Shown here piece by piece: positions 24,909-33,150 of a stretch of DNA of 64,000 nucleotides. The DNA is from Planctomycetota bacterium (GTDB lineage Bacteria > Planctomycetota > Phycisphaerae > UBA1845). Numbering within the stretch: position 1 is the first letter of the stretch; each line of letters starts with the position of its first letter. The notes beneath the pieces are model-generated. The model was not told the origin of the DNA. It saw only the letters and a list, made by a program, of their open reading frames with translations, and ran no database searches. The translations under genes and the position numbers were made by a program. Location of the stretch: NCBI GenBank assembly GCA_029558835.1, contig JAKQDH010000154.1:29969-93968 (forward strand), in the 5' to 3' direction.

Positions 24909-26321
24909 CTACAGAGTCCGCAGGAACGCGACCAAATCCGCCTTCTCCTGGACGGTCAGCTTCGTCTCCAGGATGAGGTTGAAGAACTCTACCGTATCTT
25001 CCAAAGTCAACAGACGCCCGTCATGCAGATACGGCGGCGAGTCCTTGACGCCGCGCAGCGGGAACGTCTTGATCGGTCCGTCGGCCGAGGCCAGGCGACC
25101 GTTGATCATCTGCGGCTTGAAGAACCGCTCCGCCCGCAGGTTGTGCATGAGATTGTCGGTGTAGTACGGCGCCGGGTGGCAAACGGCGCACTGGCCCTTG
25201 TCGAAGAACACCGTCTGCCCGCGCACTTCCGACTCCGTCGCCTTGCTCTCGTCCAGCTTGCCCAGCACGTTCAGCTTGGGCGCCGGCGGGAAGTCCAGCA
25301 GGGCCTCGAACTCGGCCATGAAGTGCACCTGGCTGCCCCGTTCGAGGACGTTGGCACCCTTCTTGGTCGCAATCACCGGGTCCCCGTCAAAGTAGGCCGC
25401 CCGCTGCTCGAACTCGGTGAAGTCCTCGACCGACTTCAGTGCCCGCTGCGAGCCGAAGAGCCGCTGGATGTTGACCCCGCGCAGCGGCGGAGTATCCAGA
25501 CGGTGCCGAAACTCCTGCGGCCGAATGTCACCCACCAGGTGCGTCGCCGCGTTCGTGTGCCCGTTAACGTGGCAGTCGAAGCAGGTGACGCCGCGGTGCG
25601 GGTGAGCTGACCGCCGATCGTCCGTCTGGTTGAACTGCTGCTGCGGGAACGGCGTCACCAGCAGGCGCAGGCCCTCGAGCTGCTTGGGATTCAGGATGCC
25701 GTTGAACAGCTCGAAGTAGTTCATCATCGTTACCACCTTGCCCTGCGACACGTCGCCCAGGTCCGGGCGCGTGGTCAGGAAGATGGCAGGCGGATACTCC
25801 GGCAGGAAGTGCGTCGGCAGGTCGTAGTCGAGGTCGAACCGCGTCAGGTCCCGCGCTTCCTGCTTGTTGATCTCGTCGATGTGGTGCTTGGGGAACAGCA
25901 TGCCGCCTTCGGGGTGATTAGGGTGCGGCAGCGGCAGGAAGCCCTTGGGGCAGGCACCCTTCTCCCGTACTTCGTCGGGCTTCATGGCCGTGAGCTTCTC
26001 CCAGGTCATGCTCGCCGGTAGCTTGACGCGGACGCCTTCCTGGACGGGCTTGCCGCGCGACATGGTGACGCCCTGGGCCGGGCGGTCACTGAGGTCATAG
26101 CGCTCGGCCAGCAGGGCGGCGTGCTTCTTCATGATCTCCGGCTTGGCGGCCTCCATGCGCGACATGACGGTCTGGAAGTCGTCGATGCCGGTGACCGGCG
26201 CGTAACTGGACGGCTTCGGTTGTGGCTGCGCGAACGCGACCAGCGCGAGGGCGGCCACGCCGATCAGCGCCGCCAAGGCGGTTCGGGTGGACACACGTTT
26301 GGGGTTGCATGGCGTTGTCAT
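24909..26321 (-). CDS. Di-haem cytochrome c peroxidase / MauG-like protein
   Basis: Exported redox protein of 470 residues. The ATG at 26319-26321 is preceded by AAGGAG and opens a signal peptide (RTALAALIGVAALALVAFAQ). Two haem-binding motifs are visible, CFDCH (near residue 251) and CAVCH (near 381), with the downstream TFPLRGVKDSPPYLHDGR and VEFFNLIL segments typical of the CcpA/MauG superfamily. It would reduce peroxide or oxidise a protein partner in the periplasm. Its start overlaps the stop of the PerR gene (ATGA), so the two are cotranscribed and coupled. The spacing between haem sites is typical; the long N-terminal half is not. Confidence 0.85.
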   Translation of the reverse strand: MTTPCNPKRVSTRTALAALIGVAALALVAFAQPQPKPSSYAPVTGIDDFQTVMSRMEAAKPEIMKKHAALLAERYDLSDRPAQGVTMSRGKPVQEGVRVKLPASMTWEKLTAMKPDEVREKGACPKGFLPLPHPNHPEGGMLFPKHHIDEINKQEARDLTRFDLDYDLPTHFLPEYPPAIFLTTRPDLGDVSQGKVVTMMNYFELFNGILNPKQLEGLRLLVTPFPQQQFNQTDDRRSAHPHRGVTCFDCHVNGHTNAATHLVGDIRPQEFRHRLDTPPLRGVNIQRLFGSQRALKSVEDFTEFEQRAAYFDGDPVIATKKGANVLERGSQVHFMAEFEALLDFPPAPKLNVLGKLDESKATESEVRGQTVFFDKGQCAVCHPAPYYTDNLMHNLRAERFFKPQMINGRLASADGPIKTFPLRGVKDSPPYLHDGRLLTLEDTVEFFNLILETKLTVQEKADLVAFLRTL

Positions 26322-26866
26322 GGCATTGCTCTCCTTCGGGGTTTCCCGTGGGCTTTCCGGCCCTTGCGTACGACGGATCTGGAAACAGCCCCGCGCCCAC
26401 GTGTCGACGGGACTGGGCTTGACGAGCGGGTTCGGCAGTCCGGGCAGAGCCCGCGGTAGTGAACGCACACCTCGTGGATTTCGAAGCCGCGCGGTCGGTT
26501 GCGCGGCGCGCTGAGGGTCGCGCCAAGCCCCGCGTCGAAATCGACGACCTTATCGCAGCGCAGGCAGACCAGGTGGTCATGACGCTGCCGGCGCGGATCG
26601 TAGCGGGCGGCCGCGCCGGGATGGCACGCCTTGGTGATGATGCCCGCGCGGACGAGCGTCTCCAGCACGCGGTAGACCGTGGTGCGGGAGATGCCCGCGA
26701 CGCGCCTCCGCACGGCCTCATACACCTGGTCCGCGGTGGGATGGTCCCGGCGCGGGGCCAGGGCGGCGAAGACGGCGCGCCGCTGCACGGTCAGCGTGAG
26801 CCCCTGCTGTCGGCAGCGACGTTCAAAGTCCGCGGCGCGCGCGGCTGTTTCGTTGGCTGCGGTCAT
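26318..26866 (-). CDS. perR: Fur family regulator, PerR-like
   Basis: 182 residues from ATG 26866 (GTG 26875 is an alternative). An N-terminal winged helix (LTLTVQRRAVFAALAPRRDH, ADQVYEAV, SRTTVYRVLETLVRAGII) precedes the metal-binding dimerisation domain with RHDHLVCLRC and CPDC. Two CxxC pairs make the structural zinc site. The C-terminus has a basic extension of about 35 residues beyond the usual end. The gene leads into the peroxidase by overlapping codons and lies close to rubrerythrin, which supports a peroxide-sensing PerR role over iron-sensing Fur; that distinction is inference. Confidence 0.85.
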   Translation of the reverse strand: MTAANETAARAADFERRCRQQGLTLTVQRRAVFAALAPRRDHPTADQVYEAVRRRVAGISRTTVYRVLETLVRAGIITKACHPGAAARYDPRRQRHDHLVCLRCDKVVDFDAGLGATLSAPRNRPRGFEIHEVCVHYRGLCPDCRTRSSSPVPSTRGRGAVSRSVVRKGRKAHGKPRRRAMP

Positions 26867-26884
26867 TTTCGTCACCGATGCAAA

Positions 26885-26911
26885 TGTGTACCAGACGCAA
26901 AGAAATGTCAA
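26885..26911 (-). promoter_or_regulatory. Candidate promoter of the perR-peroxidase operon
   Basis: On the minus strand TTGACA (26906-26911) is followed after 15 bases by TACACA (26885-26890), 19 bases before the perR ATG. The hexamers are good, the spacing short. No perfect Fur/Per box was recognised, although the area is unusually AT-rich for the window. Confidence 0.4.
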
Positions 26912-27207
26912 GCGGTCTGGGTCGGACCATCGGCGGGCAGGGCCGCCGCGGACGGCGGGGACGCGACGGACGTCGTGGGGCAGCCTGGGTTTACAGCCGC
27001 GGCCCATGCCCACCCCCGCCTGCGGCGGGTGAGAGCATGGCACCCACGCGGAACAGGTACACGAATCCAACGCCGGCGCCGTCGGCGGCGGGTCGCCCGC
27101 CCGGTTGTGCGTAAGTGGGCCTGGTGTATGAGGTTGCGGAAGCACGGGGGCAACGTTGGCCCGGCCGGGGTGGGGGACAAATTCCGGCGGATCGGGGGTG
27201 ATGACGG

Positions 27208-27237
27208 TTGCGGGACTGCCCTGCCGGGTGGTATGCT
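27208..27237 (+). promoter_or_regulatory. Candidate promoter upstream of the exported protein gene
   Basis: TTGCGG (27208-27213) and TATGCT (27232-27237) are 18 bases apart, about 150 bases before the next start. The rest of the 26867-27390 gap shows no gene. Confidence 0.4.
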
Positions 27238-27390
27238 ACATCGTGTCACTTCAGTTTGGCCGGTTCGCGGAAGCGAACGCGGGGTCAGGTGCCGTCCCGC
27301 GGGCAAGCACGCCGGGCCGCGATGCCGATCCGCGTCAGGGCACCAGGGAAGGTAGTCATCTCGAATGCGGTCCGCGCGGAGGAAGGAGTC

Positions 27391-28560
27391 ATGAATCAGA
27401 TCCTAGGATTGGCGTTGGGAGCGTTGTTGGCGTGCGCCCTGGCGGCCGCGCCGAGTTGGGGGCAGTGTACGATCTTGCCGGGCTCGGACTTGTTCAGTTC
27501 GCCGGCGCCGCCGGGGGGGGTGCCGGGCCCCACGTATGATGACCTCAGCGGCAACCCGATCCCGGCGGACTTCTTCGGCCCCGGGTCGGACCCATTTGAC
27601 GGGATCATCTACCTGACGGGCTACCCGTTCCCGGTGCCTGGGCCCTGGGGTTTTGAGATGGCGGACACCATCGTCGAGCGGCTCACGACCGCCAATCTGC
27701 CTGATCCATACAGCAGCCAGGCCACCGTGGACACGCAGATGAAAGCGCTGGACTTGGTGAGCGTAATGCCGATCACCGTGATGTTCAACGGCGGTGCGGA
27801 GTCGGCCCAGTACGACGTACGCGTCTGCCTCTCGGGCCTCGTCAGCGCCCAGCCGCTGGGTTCGATGACCATTCATCATCTCTGCCCGAACGGCGGTCGG
27901 TTCAACTCGGTCACGCCGGTGATCCCGAAGCTGGATTTTACGAAAGTCTCGGGCGTGCCGGGCGTTGCCTTTGCGCGGCTGGACCCCGCGCCGCAGCTTG
28001 ACTTCACCGTGACGGACGGCTGCTGGTCGCACACGGATCCGGGGTTCGGGCTGTTCACAACGCTCGGTGGCCTCGCCGATCACGACTGTGACCCGGCCAC
28101 GGCAGCGATTCCCTTCGCAGCCTCCTCGTCGGCGCCGGGGTTCTTCCTGGGCGTCTGCTGGTTCCCGTGCGACGGCAGTGCGGGGGGCCCCACGCCCGAG
28201 CCGCGTAAACGCCTCACGCCGGAGCAGGAACTGCTGGCCAGCCACGGCATCCTGCCGGCCGAGGAAGAGGGGTCCGACGGCGACGGCGACGGCATCCATG
28301 AAATGGCCGACAACTGCCCGGGCCTCTACAACCCGCTGCAGGTGGACACCGACAACGACTCGGTCGGCGACCTCTGCGACAACTGCCCCAACGATTTCAA
28401 CCCGTTCCAGGAGGACACCGACGGCGACGGTATCGGCGACGCGTGTGACACGCAGCAGGTCCCGGTGTTGTCGCTGGGTGGTTTCGCCTTGCTGGGGCTG
28501 GTCCTGGTGGCGGGGGGCATCGTCATCGTCCGGCGCCGGAGGTTGCACCCGGCCGCGTGA
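27391..28560 (+). CDS. Exported protein with thrombospondin type 3-like repeats and C-terminal sorting tail
   Basis: 389 residues from ATG 27391, with GGAAGGAG ahead. A signal peptide ([20 protein letters not shown]) is followed by a beta-rich region of unknown family. Residues about 290-355 contain calcium-binding repeats of the type DxDGDGIxDxxDNCP ([42 protein letters not shown]). The end has [20 protein letters not shown] followed by an Arg cluster (RRRR), the architecture of exosortase/rhombosortase-type tails and close to the IPTL-CTERM pattern. It is likely displayed at the cell surface and processed at the tail. A strong hairpin follows the stop. Confidence 0.75.
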   Translation: MNQILGLALGALLACALAAAPSWGQCTILPGSDLFSSPAPPGGVPGPTYDDLSGNPIPADFFGPGSDPFDGIIYLTGYPFPVPGPWGFEMADTIVERLTTANLPDPYSSQATVDTQMKALDLVSVMPITVMFNGGAESAQYDVRVCLSGLVSAQPLGSMTIHHLCPNGGRFNSVTPVIPKLDFTKVSGVPGVAFARLDPAPQLDFTVTDGCWSHTDPGFGLFTTLGGLADHDCDPATAAIPFAASSSAPGFFLGVCWFPCDGSAGGPTPEPRKRLTPEQELLASHGILPAEEEGSDGDGDGIHEMADNCPGLYNPLQVDTDNDSVGDLCDNCPNDFNPFQEDTDGDGIGDACDTQQVPVLSLGGFALLGLVLVAGGIVIVRRRRLHPAA

Positions 28561-28565
28561 GAACA

Positions 28566-28623
28566 GGGACGCGGCTAGTCTTCCCTGGAGGAGAAACGGG
28601 GGTGCAGGAACTAGCTGCGTCCC
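28566..28623 (+). terminator. Probable terminator hairpin after the CTERM-like gene
   Basis: GGGACGCGGCTAGT (28566-28579) pairs with ACTAGCTGCGTCCC (28610-28623) over 14 positions with one G-T pair. CGTTTCTTGTTT follows. The loop is large, so efficiency is uncertain. Confidence 0.6.
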
Positions 28624-28897
28624 CGTTTCTTGTTTGGCGACGGAGACAACGTGGCCTATACTCCGGGTGCAGGCGTGCGGGCCGGGAGGACGCCTGCCCT
28701 TGTCGAGGGCAAGGAGAACGGTTGCGGGCGGCATGTCCCGGTAGTCACCGGCGGGGCAGCTTGCTGCCGGCGCGGGCTCTGGCAAACCCGCCGCGCCGCC
28801 GGTGGTCAACCGTGCCGAACGGGATGCAGAGAGCAGCGGCCCGGAGTTCTGCAGTCCGGCCGATCATGCTCTCTGCTGCTTTGCAGGAGGCTCGAAG
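28624..28897. other. Gap with two hairpins, no gene
   Basis: Contains GGCAGCTTGCTGCC (28756-28769) and an inverted pair GCAGAGAGCA (28826-28835) with TGCTCTCTGC (28867-28876). The second pair lies just before the ribosome site of the following small gene and could cover it. Confidence 0.4.
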
Positions 28898-29107
28898 GTG
28901 TGGAGCGTGGCTGCCGTCGCCTGGGTGGCGCGTTTGCCCTTCGCCAACAACAGCGGGGGGCTGATTTGTGTGGGCTTCGCCGTCGTCATCATTCTGCTGA
29001 CGGTGTTCTGCCGCCGGCCCCACCGCGTTTGTCCCAAGTGCAGGGAAGTCAATCGGATACACGCCTGTTTCTGCGCCCAATGCGGTACCGCCCTGGAGAA
29101 ACGGTAA
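28898..29107 (+). CDS. Small membrane protein with zinc ribbon
   Basis: 69 residues. The start at GTG 28898 is supported by GGAGG seven bases upstream. One transmembrane segment (LICVGFAVVIILLTVFC) is followed by a cytoplasmic tail with CPKC and CAQC, a zinc-ribbon typical of small planctomycete proteins. No specific function can be assigned. Confidence 0.6.
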   Translation: MWSVAAVAWVARLPFANNSGGLICVGFAVVIILLTVFCRRPHRVCPKCREVNRIHACFCAQCGTALEKR

Positions 29108-29199
29108 GAGTCCTCGAGGCATTCGCCCTCCCTGGTCGGGTGTGTGGGGAGGGCTGAGGCTTAATAGCCGCCCTCAGTGGAGAAACCGAGCGGTTGACG

Positions 29200-29298
29200 G
29201 GGTGGCATGGCCAAGCGCAGCGCCGCCATGCCTTGTCGCGGGCGAGCACCCGATTCCTGCAACAGCATGCCGGCGACTTCGGCTCGGGCATGCCACCC
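29200..29298 (+). repeat. Dispersed hairpin repeat family A, compact copy
   Basis: 99 bp: head GGGTGGCATGGCCAAGCGCA, CGCCGCCATG, spacer, then CAGCATGCCGGCGACTTCGG and CATGCCACCC. The last arm overlaps the most upstream possible mutY start codon. Confidence 0.8.
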
Positions 29299-30513
29299 TT
29301 TGGGTTTCCCATTCGTGTGGTCTTCTTCAGCGGGGGGCGTTTGCGTCTTCCACAGAATGACCTCAAGCTCTCCGTTGGCCGGAGCGAGCGAATCCGGCGG
29401 CGGCTGCTGGCCTGGTACGACCGGCACCGGCGCGACTTGCCCTGGCGCCGGCGGAGCACGGACGCCTACGCCCAGTGGGTGGCCGAGGTCATGCTCCAGC
29501 AGACCCGGGTGGAAACGGTGCTTACTTACTATGCACCGTTTCTGCGGCGGTTCCCGACGCTGGGTGCCCTGGCGCGGGCCCCTCTGGAGGACGTGCTGAA
29601 GCCGTGGGAGGGGCTGGGCTATTACCGGCGGGCGATCAACCTGCATCGGGCGGCCGGGCAACTTCGGCAGGACGGCCGGCCGATTCCCTCGACAGCGGCC
29701 GAGTTGCGGAAGTTGCCCGGAATCGGCACGTACACGGCGGCGGCCGTGGCGTCGATCGCCTTCGGCGAGCGGGTGGCCGCGGTGGACGGCAATGTCGCGC
29801 GCGTCCTCGCGCGTCTGTTCGGCGTGACCGAAGACGCCACTTCCGCGCTCGGGCGGGCGCGGCTGACTAACCTGGCAACGCAACTGCTGCCTCTCCGCCG
29901 CTGCGGTGATTTCAATCAGGCGTGGATGGACCTGGGGAGCATGATCTGCACGCCGAGAAGTCCACGCTGCGGCGAGTGTCCGCTGTCGCGTGAGTGCGTG
30001 GCCTTACGGGCCGGGCAGGCGGGGAGTCTGCCCCTGCGTCGGCAGCGGCGACCCGTCCCCGTCGTCCTGACGGTCGTGGGTATCGTGGTTTGCGGCGAGC
30101 GTGTGCTGGTGCGTCGGCGAGCGCCGCGGGGCCTTTGGGCGGGCTTATGGGAGTTTCCGGGTCAGGATGGCCTGCCCGGTGCGAACGAGCGGGAAACAGC
30201 GCGAGGATTGGTGCGGAATCTGGGTCTGCGGCGCCGATCCGCGCTGGTCCGCGTGGGCGAACTGACCCACCGCCTCACGCACCGCCTGCTGGACTTTCGC
30301 GTCTACCGTATGCCGGTGGCATCGGCCCATGATCCGGCATCACCGGGCGTCTGGCGCTGGGTGACCGCGGCGGAGTTGCAGCGTCTGCCGGTCTGTACCG
30401 CACATCGTCGCCTCTGGGCGTTGGCGCGGGCGACAGAGGTAGACGCCACGCGGGCGCACTTGTCTGGCAGTGGCCGGACGATGCGGGCGCGAGGCCCTCG
30501 CGCCGCTCCCTGA
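29290..30513 (+). CDS. mutY: A/G-specific adenine DNA glycosylase
   Basis: Removes adenine mispaired with 8-oxoguanine. The catalytic glutamate lies in VAEVMLQQTRVET and the aspartate in AAVDGNVARVLARLFG. The helix-hairpin-helix is LRKLPGIGTYTAAAVASIAF. The four iron-sulfur cysteines have C-x6-C-x2-C-x5-C spacing (CTPRSPRCGECPLSREC). A C-terminal NUDIX-like domain reads GLWAGLWEFPG. The start is uncertain: ATG 29290 lies in the arm of a repeat, while TTG 29341 would give a protein beginning just before LPQNDLKLSVGRSERI. 407 residues from 29290. The tail after about 385 is low complexity. Confidence 0.92.
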   Translation: MPPFGFPIRVVFFSGGRLRLPQNDLKLSVGRSERIRRRLLAWYDRHRRDLPWRRRSTDAYAQWVAEVMLQQTRVETVLTYYAPFLRRFPTLGALARAPLEDVLKPWEGLGYYRRAINLHRAAGQLRQDGRPIPSTAAELRKLPGIGTYTAAAVASIAFGERVAAVDGNVARVLARLFGVTEDATSALGRARLTNLATQLLPLRRCGDFNQAWMDLGSMICTPRSPRCGECPLSRECVALRAGQAGSLPLRRQRRPVPVVLTVVGIVVCGERVLVRRRAPRGLWAGLWEFPGQDGLPGANERETARGLVRNLGLRRRSALVRVGELTHRLTHRLLDFRVYRMPVASAHDPASPGVWRWVTAAELQRLPVCTAHRRLWALARATEVDATRAHLSGSGRTMRARGPRAAP

Positions 30514-30812
30514 CGGAGTGGCCTCGGCGTGTGCAGGCCCGACACTCGTTCCAGCGCGTACACCCCCGAACCACGGTGCCGCGGCGTCTTCGGCCGAGGC
30601 CGCAACGGGGGAGACCGGCGGTCTGCGGGGTCCTTTGTGGACCCGCGTGGTCCTATATAGCTGGAGGGGCACCGGGTTTGCCTATGGAATGACGGGCGCC
30701 GGCTTGGGTATAATCGACGTCGGCGGACCAGCCGCCGAGGCATCGGGGGGACGAGGTCGGGGAACCTCGCCACGACTTGCCGGGGGTTTCCATCCTCCGA
30801 AAGGAGTACACC
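30514..30812 (+). promoter_or_regulatory. Gap with a TATAAT box before the thioredoxin-like gene
   Basis: A perfect TATAAT lies at 30709-30714, about 100 bases before the next start, without a clear -35 at the right distance. At 30504-30521 there is a partial copy of the repeat GCCGCTCCCTGACGG that also occurs at 56661. Confidence 0.4.
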
Positions 30813-31751
30813 GTGTTGCGTGAGGGTCGGAGTGTAAGCGCGCTGCGCGCGGGGCTGCTTATCGGGGTGGCGATATGGAGCGTGGGGGGTTGGGCACCGG
30901 CGCCGGCTGCGGCGGCCGAGAGAATGGTGCTCGGCGAGTTGTTCACCGCCACCTGGTGCACAGGGTGCCCGACGGCCGGCACCGCGCTTAACGGCATCAT
31001 CAACAGCTATCCCGACACGCTGGCCGTCGTCGAGTACCACCAGTCGGATCCGTACTCCGTAACGTGGGGCGAAGACCGGGGCTTCTTCTACAACATCTGG
31101 GGCGTCGGCATTCCGTGGTTGACCTATGATGGTTTGGGAAGGGTCTGGCCAATCGACACGTTCGAGGCGGCGTTTCTAGCCCGCCAACCGGTGCCGACGC
31201 CCGTGACTCTGCGCGTCGCGGCCGAGCAGGTCTCCGGCCTGACGTACCAGATCACGACCCGTGCGTGTCTGGAGCCGGACGCGACCGCGGTGACGTTGCG
31301 ACTGTACGCCGTGGTGGTCCAGGATTACTACCCGAGCACGCCGAACTACTCGCGCAACACCTTCCGCATAGCCACCGACACCGTTGATGTGAACTTGACG
31401 CCGGGTGAGTGCGTCGTGGACACGCGCAACGTCACGTTGAACTCGGGGTGGACGTACAACAACCTGCGGATCATCGCCTGGGCGCAACTGCCGCTGTCGG
31501 CGGGTCCGGCCGAGGTGTATCAGGCCGCCAAGTACCCAGCGCCCTTTGCTGGTTTCGAGGTGACCGGCGACTACGACATGGACGGCGACCTCGATCTGGA
31601 CGACGCGGCGGATTTCGTCACGTGCCTGGGCGGGCCGGACGCGAGCCCGGCCGCGTCAGTGGTGTGTCGCACCGCGTTCGACTTCGACGACGACGGCGAC
31701 GTAGACTTGGAAGACTACGCTGCGTTCCAGGTGCTGTTCATTGGGCCCTAG
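30813..31751 (+). CDS. Exported thioredoxin-fold protein with dockerin-like C-terminus
   Basis: 312 residues from GTG 30813 (GGAG, six-base gap). The signal segment ends near APAPAAAAE. The N-terminal third looks like a thioredoxin fold with active-site CTGC in LFTATWCTGCPTAG, followed by VVEYHQSDP and a cis-proline-like IPWLTYDG. The middle is beta-rich. The end contains two EF-hand-like loops, DYDMDGDLDLDDAADF and DFDDDGDVDLEDYAAFQ, the dockerin-like arrangement common at C-termini of exported planctomycete proteins. It may be a surface-attached disulfide reductant or isomerase, or may use the fold structurally. Confidence 0.75.
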   Translation: MLREGRSVSALRAGLLIGVAIWSVGGWAPAPAAAAERMVLGELFTATWCTGCPTAGTALNGIINSYPDTLAVVEYHQSDPYSVTWGEDRGFFYNIWGVGIPWLTYDGLGRVWPIDTFEAAFLARQPVPTPVTLRVAAEQVSGLTYQITTRACLEPDATAVTLRLYAVVVQDYYPSTPNYSRNTFRIATDTVDVNLTPGECVVDTRNVTLNSGWTYNNLRIIAWAQLPLSAGPAEVYQAAKYPAPFAGFEVTGDYDMDGDLDLDDAADFVTCLGGPDASPAASVVCRTAFDFDDDGDVDLEDYAAFQVLFIGP

Positions 31752-31754
31752 GGC

Positions 31755-31808
31755 ATTGTCGATTGACGATTGACGATTGTCGATTGACGATAGACGATTA
31801 ACGACTGA
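31755..31808. repeat. Short tandem array of GATTGAC units
   Basis: About seven imperfect copies of a 7-10 bp unit (ATTGTCGATTGACGATTGAC and so on) begin three bases after the stop of the previous gene. A similar array lies after ubiA at 37571-37605. Confidence 0.75.
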
Positions 31809-31812
31809 TGCC

Positions 31813-31858
31813 GGGTGGCATGCCCAAGCCCGCCTCAAGCGGGCGCCGGCATGCGGCG
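31813..31858 (+). repeat. Half copy of hairpin repeat family A
   Basis: GGGTGGCATGCCCAAGCCCG, then CTCAAGCGGGCGCCGGCATG; itself a closed hairpin. The rest of the 31752-32142 gap holds no gene that I can support. Confidence 0.65.
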
Positions 31859-32142
31859 TCGGTGGTTTGCGTCTTCCAAGCCCGCCGGCCAACCCCATTC
31901 CGGGAACTCGTCTCCAGAGCGGGGGGGGGGCCGAACGTGGGGCTCTCACGGGCGCGACGCCCGCGCACGTCGGTTTGGCGCAAGCTTCAGGCAACCACGT
32001 CGATCGCGCGGTGCCGGTGCTGACCAGGGTTGGCTTCGTTACGGTTGCGGTTTGGACTGACTTTGCCGAACGACACCCGGAGAAGCCGGGGGTGGTTTCG
32101 GACAAGGCGGTGGATTAGCGTCGGGGAGGTCTCCGGCGTAGG

Positions 32143-33126
32143 ATGCCGGGCATGATGACGGGATTTGCCCGGCGTGCGGATGGTGCGGTGGCGAAGCTGA
32201 GCTCCGTGGAGGAGGCGGTGGCGTCGGCCGCGGAGCTGGAGGGCGTGACCTGGATTGACGTGGAGGACCCGACCGACAGTGAACTGCAACGCGTGGGGGA
32301 GGCGTTTCACCTCGAGCCGACCACACTGGAGGACGCGCTGAGCGGGCAGCAGCGGCCGCGGATCGACGAGTTCGAGCAGTATATCGTCGTGATCTACTAC
32401 GGTCTGTTCGGACCGGCGGAGACGGACGAGGTGGGGCCGCGGAAGCTCACCGCGTTTCTGGGGACGAATTGGCTGATCACCGTGCATGGGGTCCCGCTGC
32501 GGGTGGTGCGGGACCTGCATCACCGTTGCACGTTGCGGGGGGACAGCCTGCTGGGTCAGGGGGCCGCCTTCCTGCTTTACGGCTTGATCGACGCGATCGG
32601 CGACAACCTGCTGCACTTGGTGGACCAGTACGAGGACCGCATCGAGGCTCTCGAGGAGCGTTCGCTGGGCAGCGACGTGGACGAGACGGTACTGAGCTCG
32701 ACGCTGCCGGTGCGGCGGGAGCTGCTGGAACTGCGGCAGCTGGCGGTTTCCCAGCGCGAGGTCGTGGGCCAGCTTGCCCGCGACCCGTTCGACTCCATCC
32801 CGGACGCGCTGGAACCGCGCTTCGCGCACGTTCTGGACCATCTGACGAAGGTCGTCGAGCAGATCGACGGCCTGCGCGAGCGGCTCAACGGTGTGCGCGA
32901 CAACTACCACACCGCCCTCACCCAGCGCATCAACGCGGTCATCAAGACGCTGACGATCTTCGCCAGCGTGCTGCTGCCGCTCTCGTTGATCACGGGGATC
33001 TACGGCATGAACCTGCCGGTCTGGCCCCCGGGCGAGCATCCGGCCAGCTTCTGGGGCGTGCTCGCGGTGATGCTCGTCGTGGCCGTGGTCCTGCTGACGT
33101 ACTTTCGCCGCAAGCGCTGGCTGTGA
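32143..33126 (+). CDS. corA: CorA family magnesium/divalent cation transporter
   Basis: 327 residues. A soluble N-terminal domain (about 1-265) is largely alpha-helical in its second half (YEDRIEALEERSLGSDVDET). Two C-terminal transmembrane helices follow: LTIFASVLLPLSLITGIYGM and FWGVLAVMLVVAVVLLTYF. Between them stands the selectivity motif YGMN followed by LPVWP, diagnostic for CorA. It forms a pentameric channel in the inner membrane. ATG 32152 is a possible alternative start. It precedes the terC gene by a short gap on the same strand, so the two may be cotranscribed. Confidence 0.92.
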   Translation: MPGMMTGFARRADGAVAKLSSVEEAVASAAELEGVTWIDVEDPTDSELQRVGEAFHLEPTTLEDALSGQQRPRIDEFEQYIVVIYYGLFGPAETDEVGPRKLTAFLGTNWLITVHGVPLRVVRDLHHRCTLRGDSLLGQGAAFLLYGLIDAIGDNLLHLVDQYEDRIEALEERSLGSDVDETVLSSTLPVRRELLELRQLAVSQREVVGQLARDPFDSIPDALEPRFAHVLDHLTKVVEQIDGLRERLNGVRDNYHTALTQRINAVIKTLTIFASVLLPLSLITGIYGMNLPVWPPGEHPASFWGVLAVMLVVAVVLLTYFRRKRWL

Positions 33127-33150
33127 GGTCGCGGCCCCTGGGTGCTGCTT

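Noticed and set aside
32100..32142. Possible metal riboswitch ahead of corA-terC
   Set aside because: None of the conserved bases of Mn (yybP-ykoY) or Mg sensors could be located.
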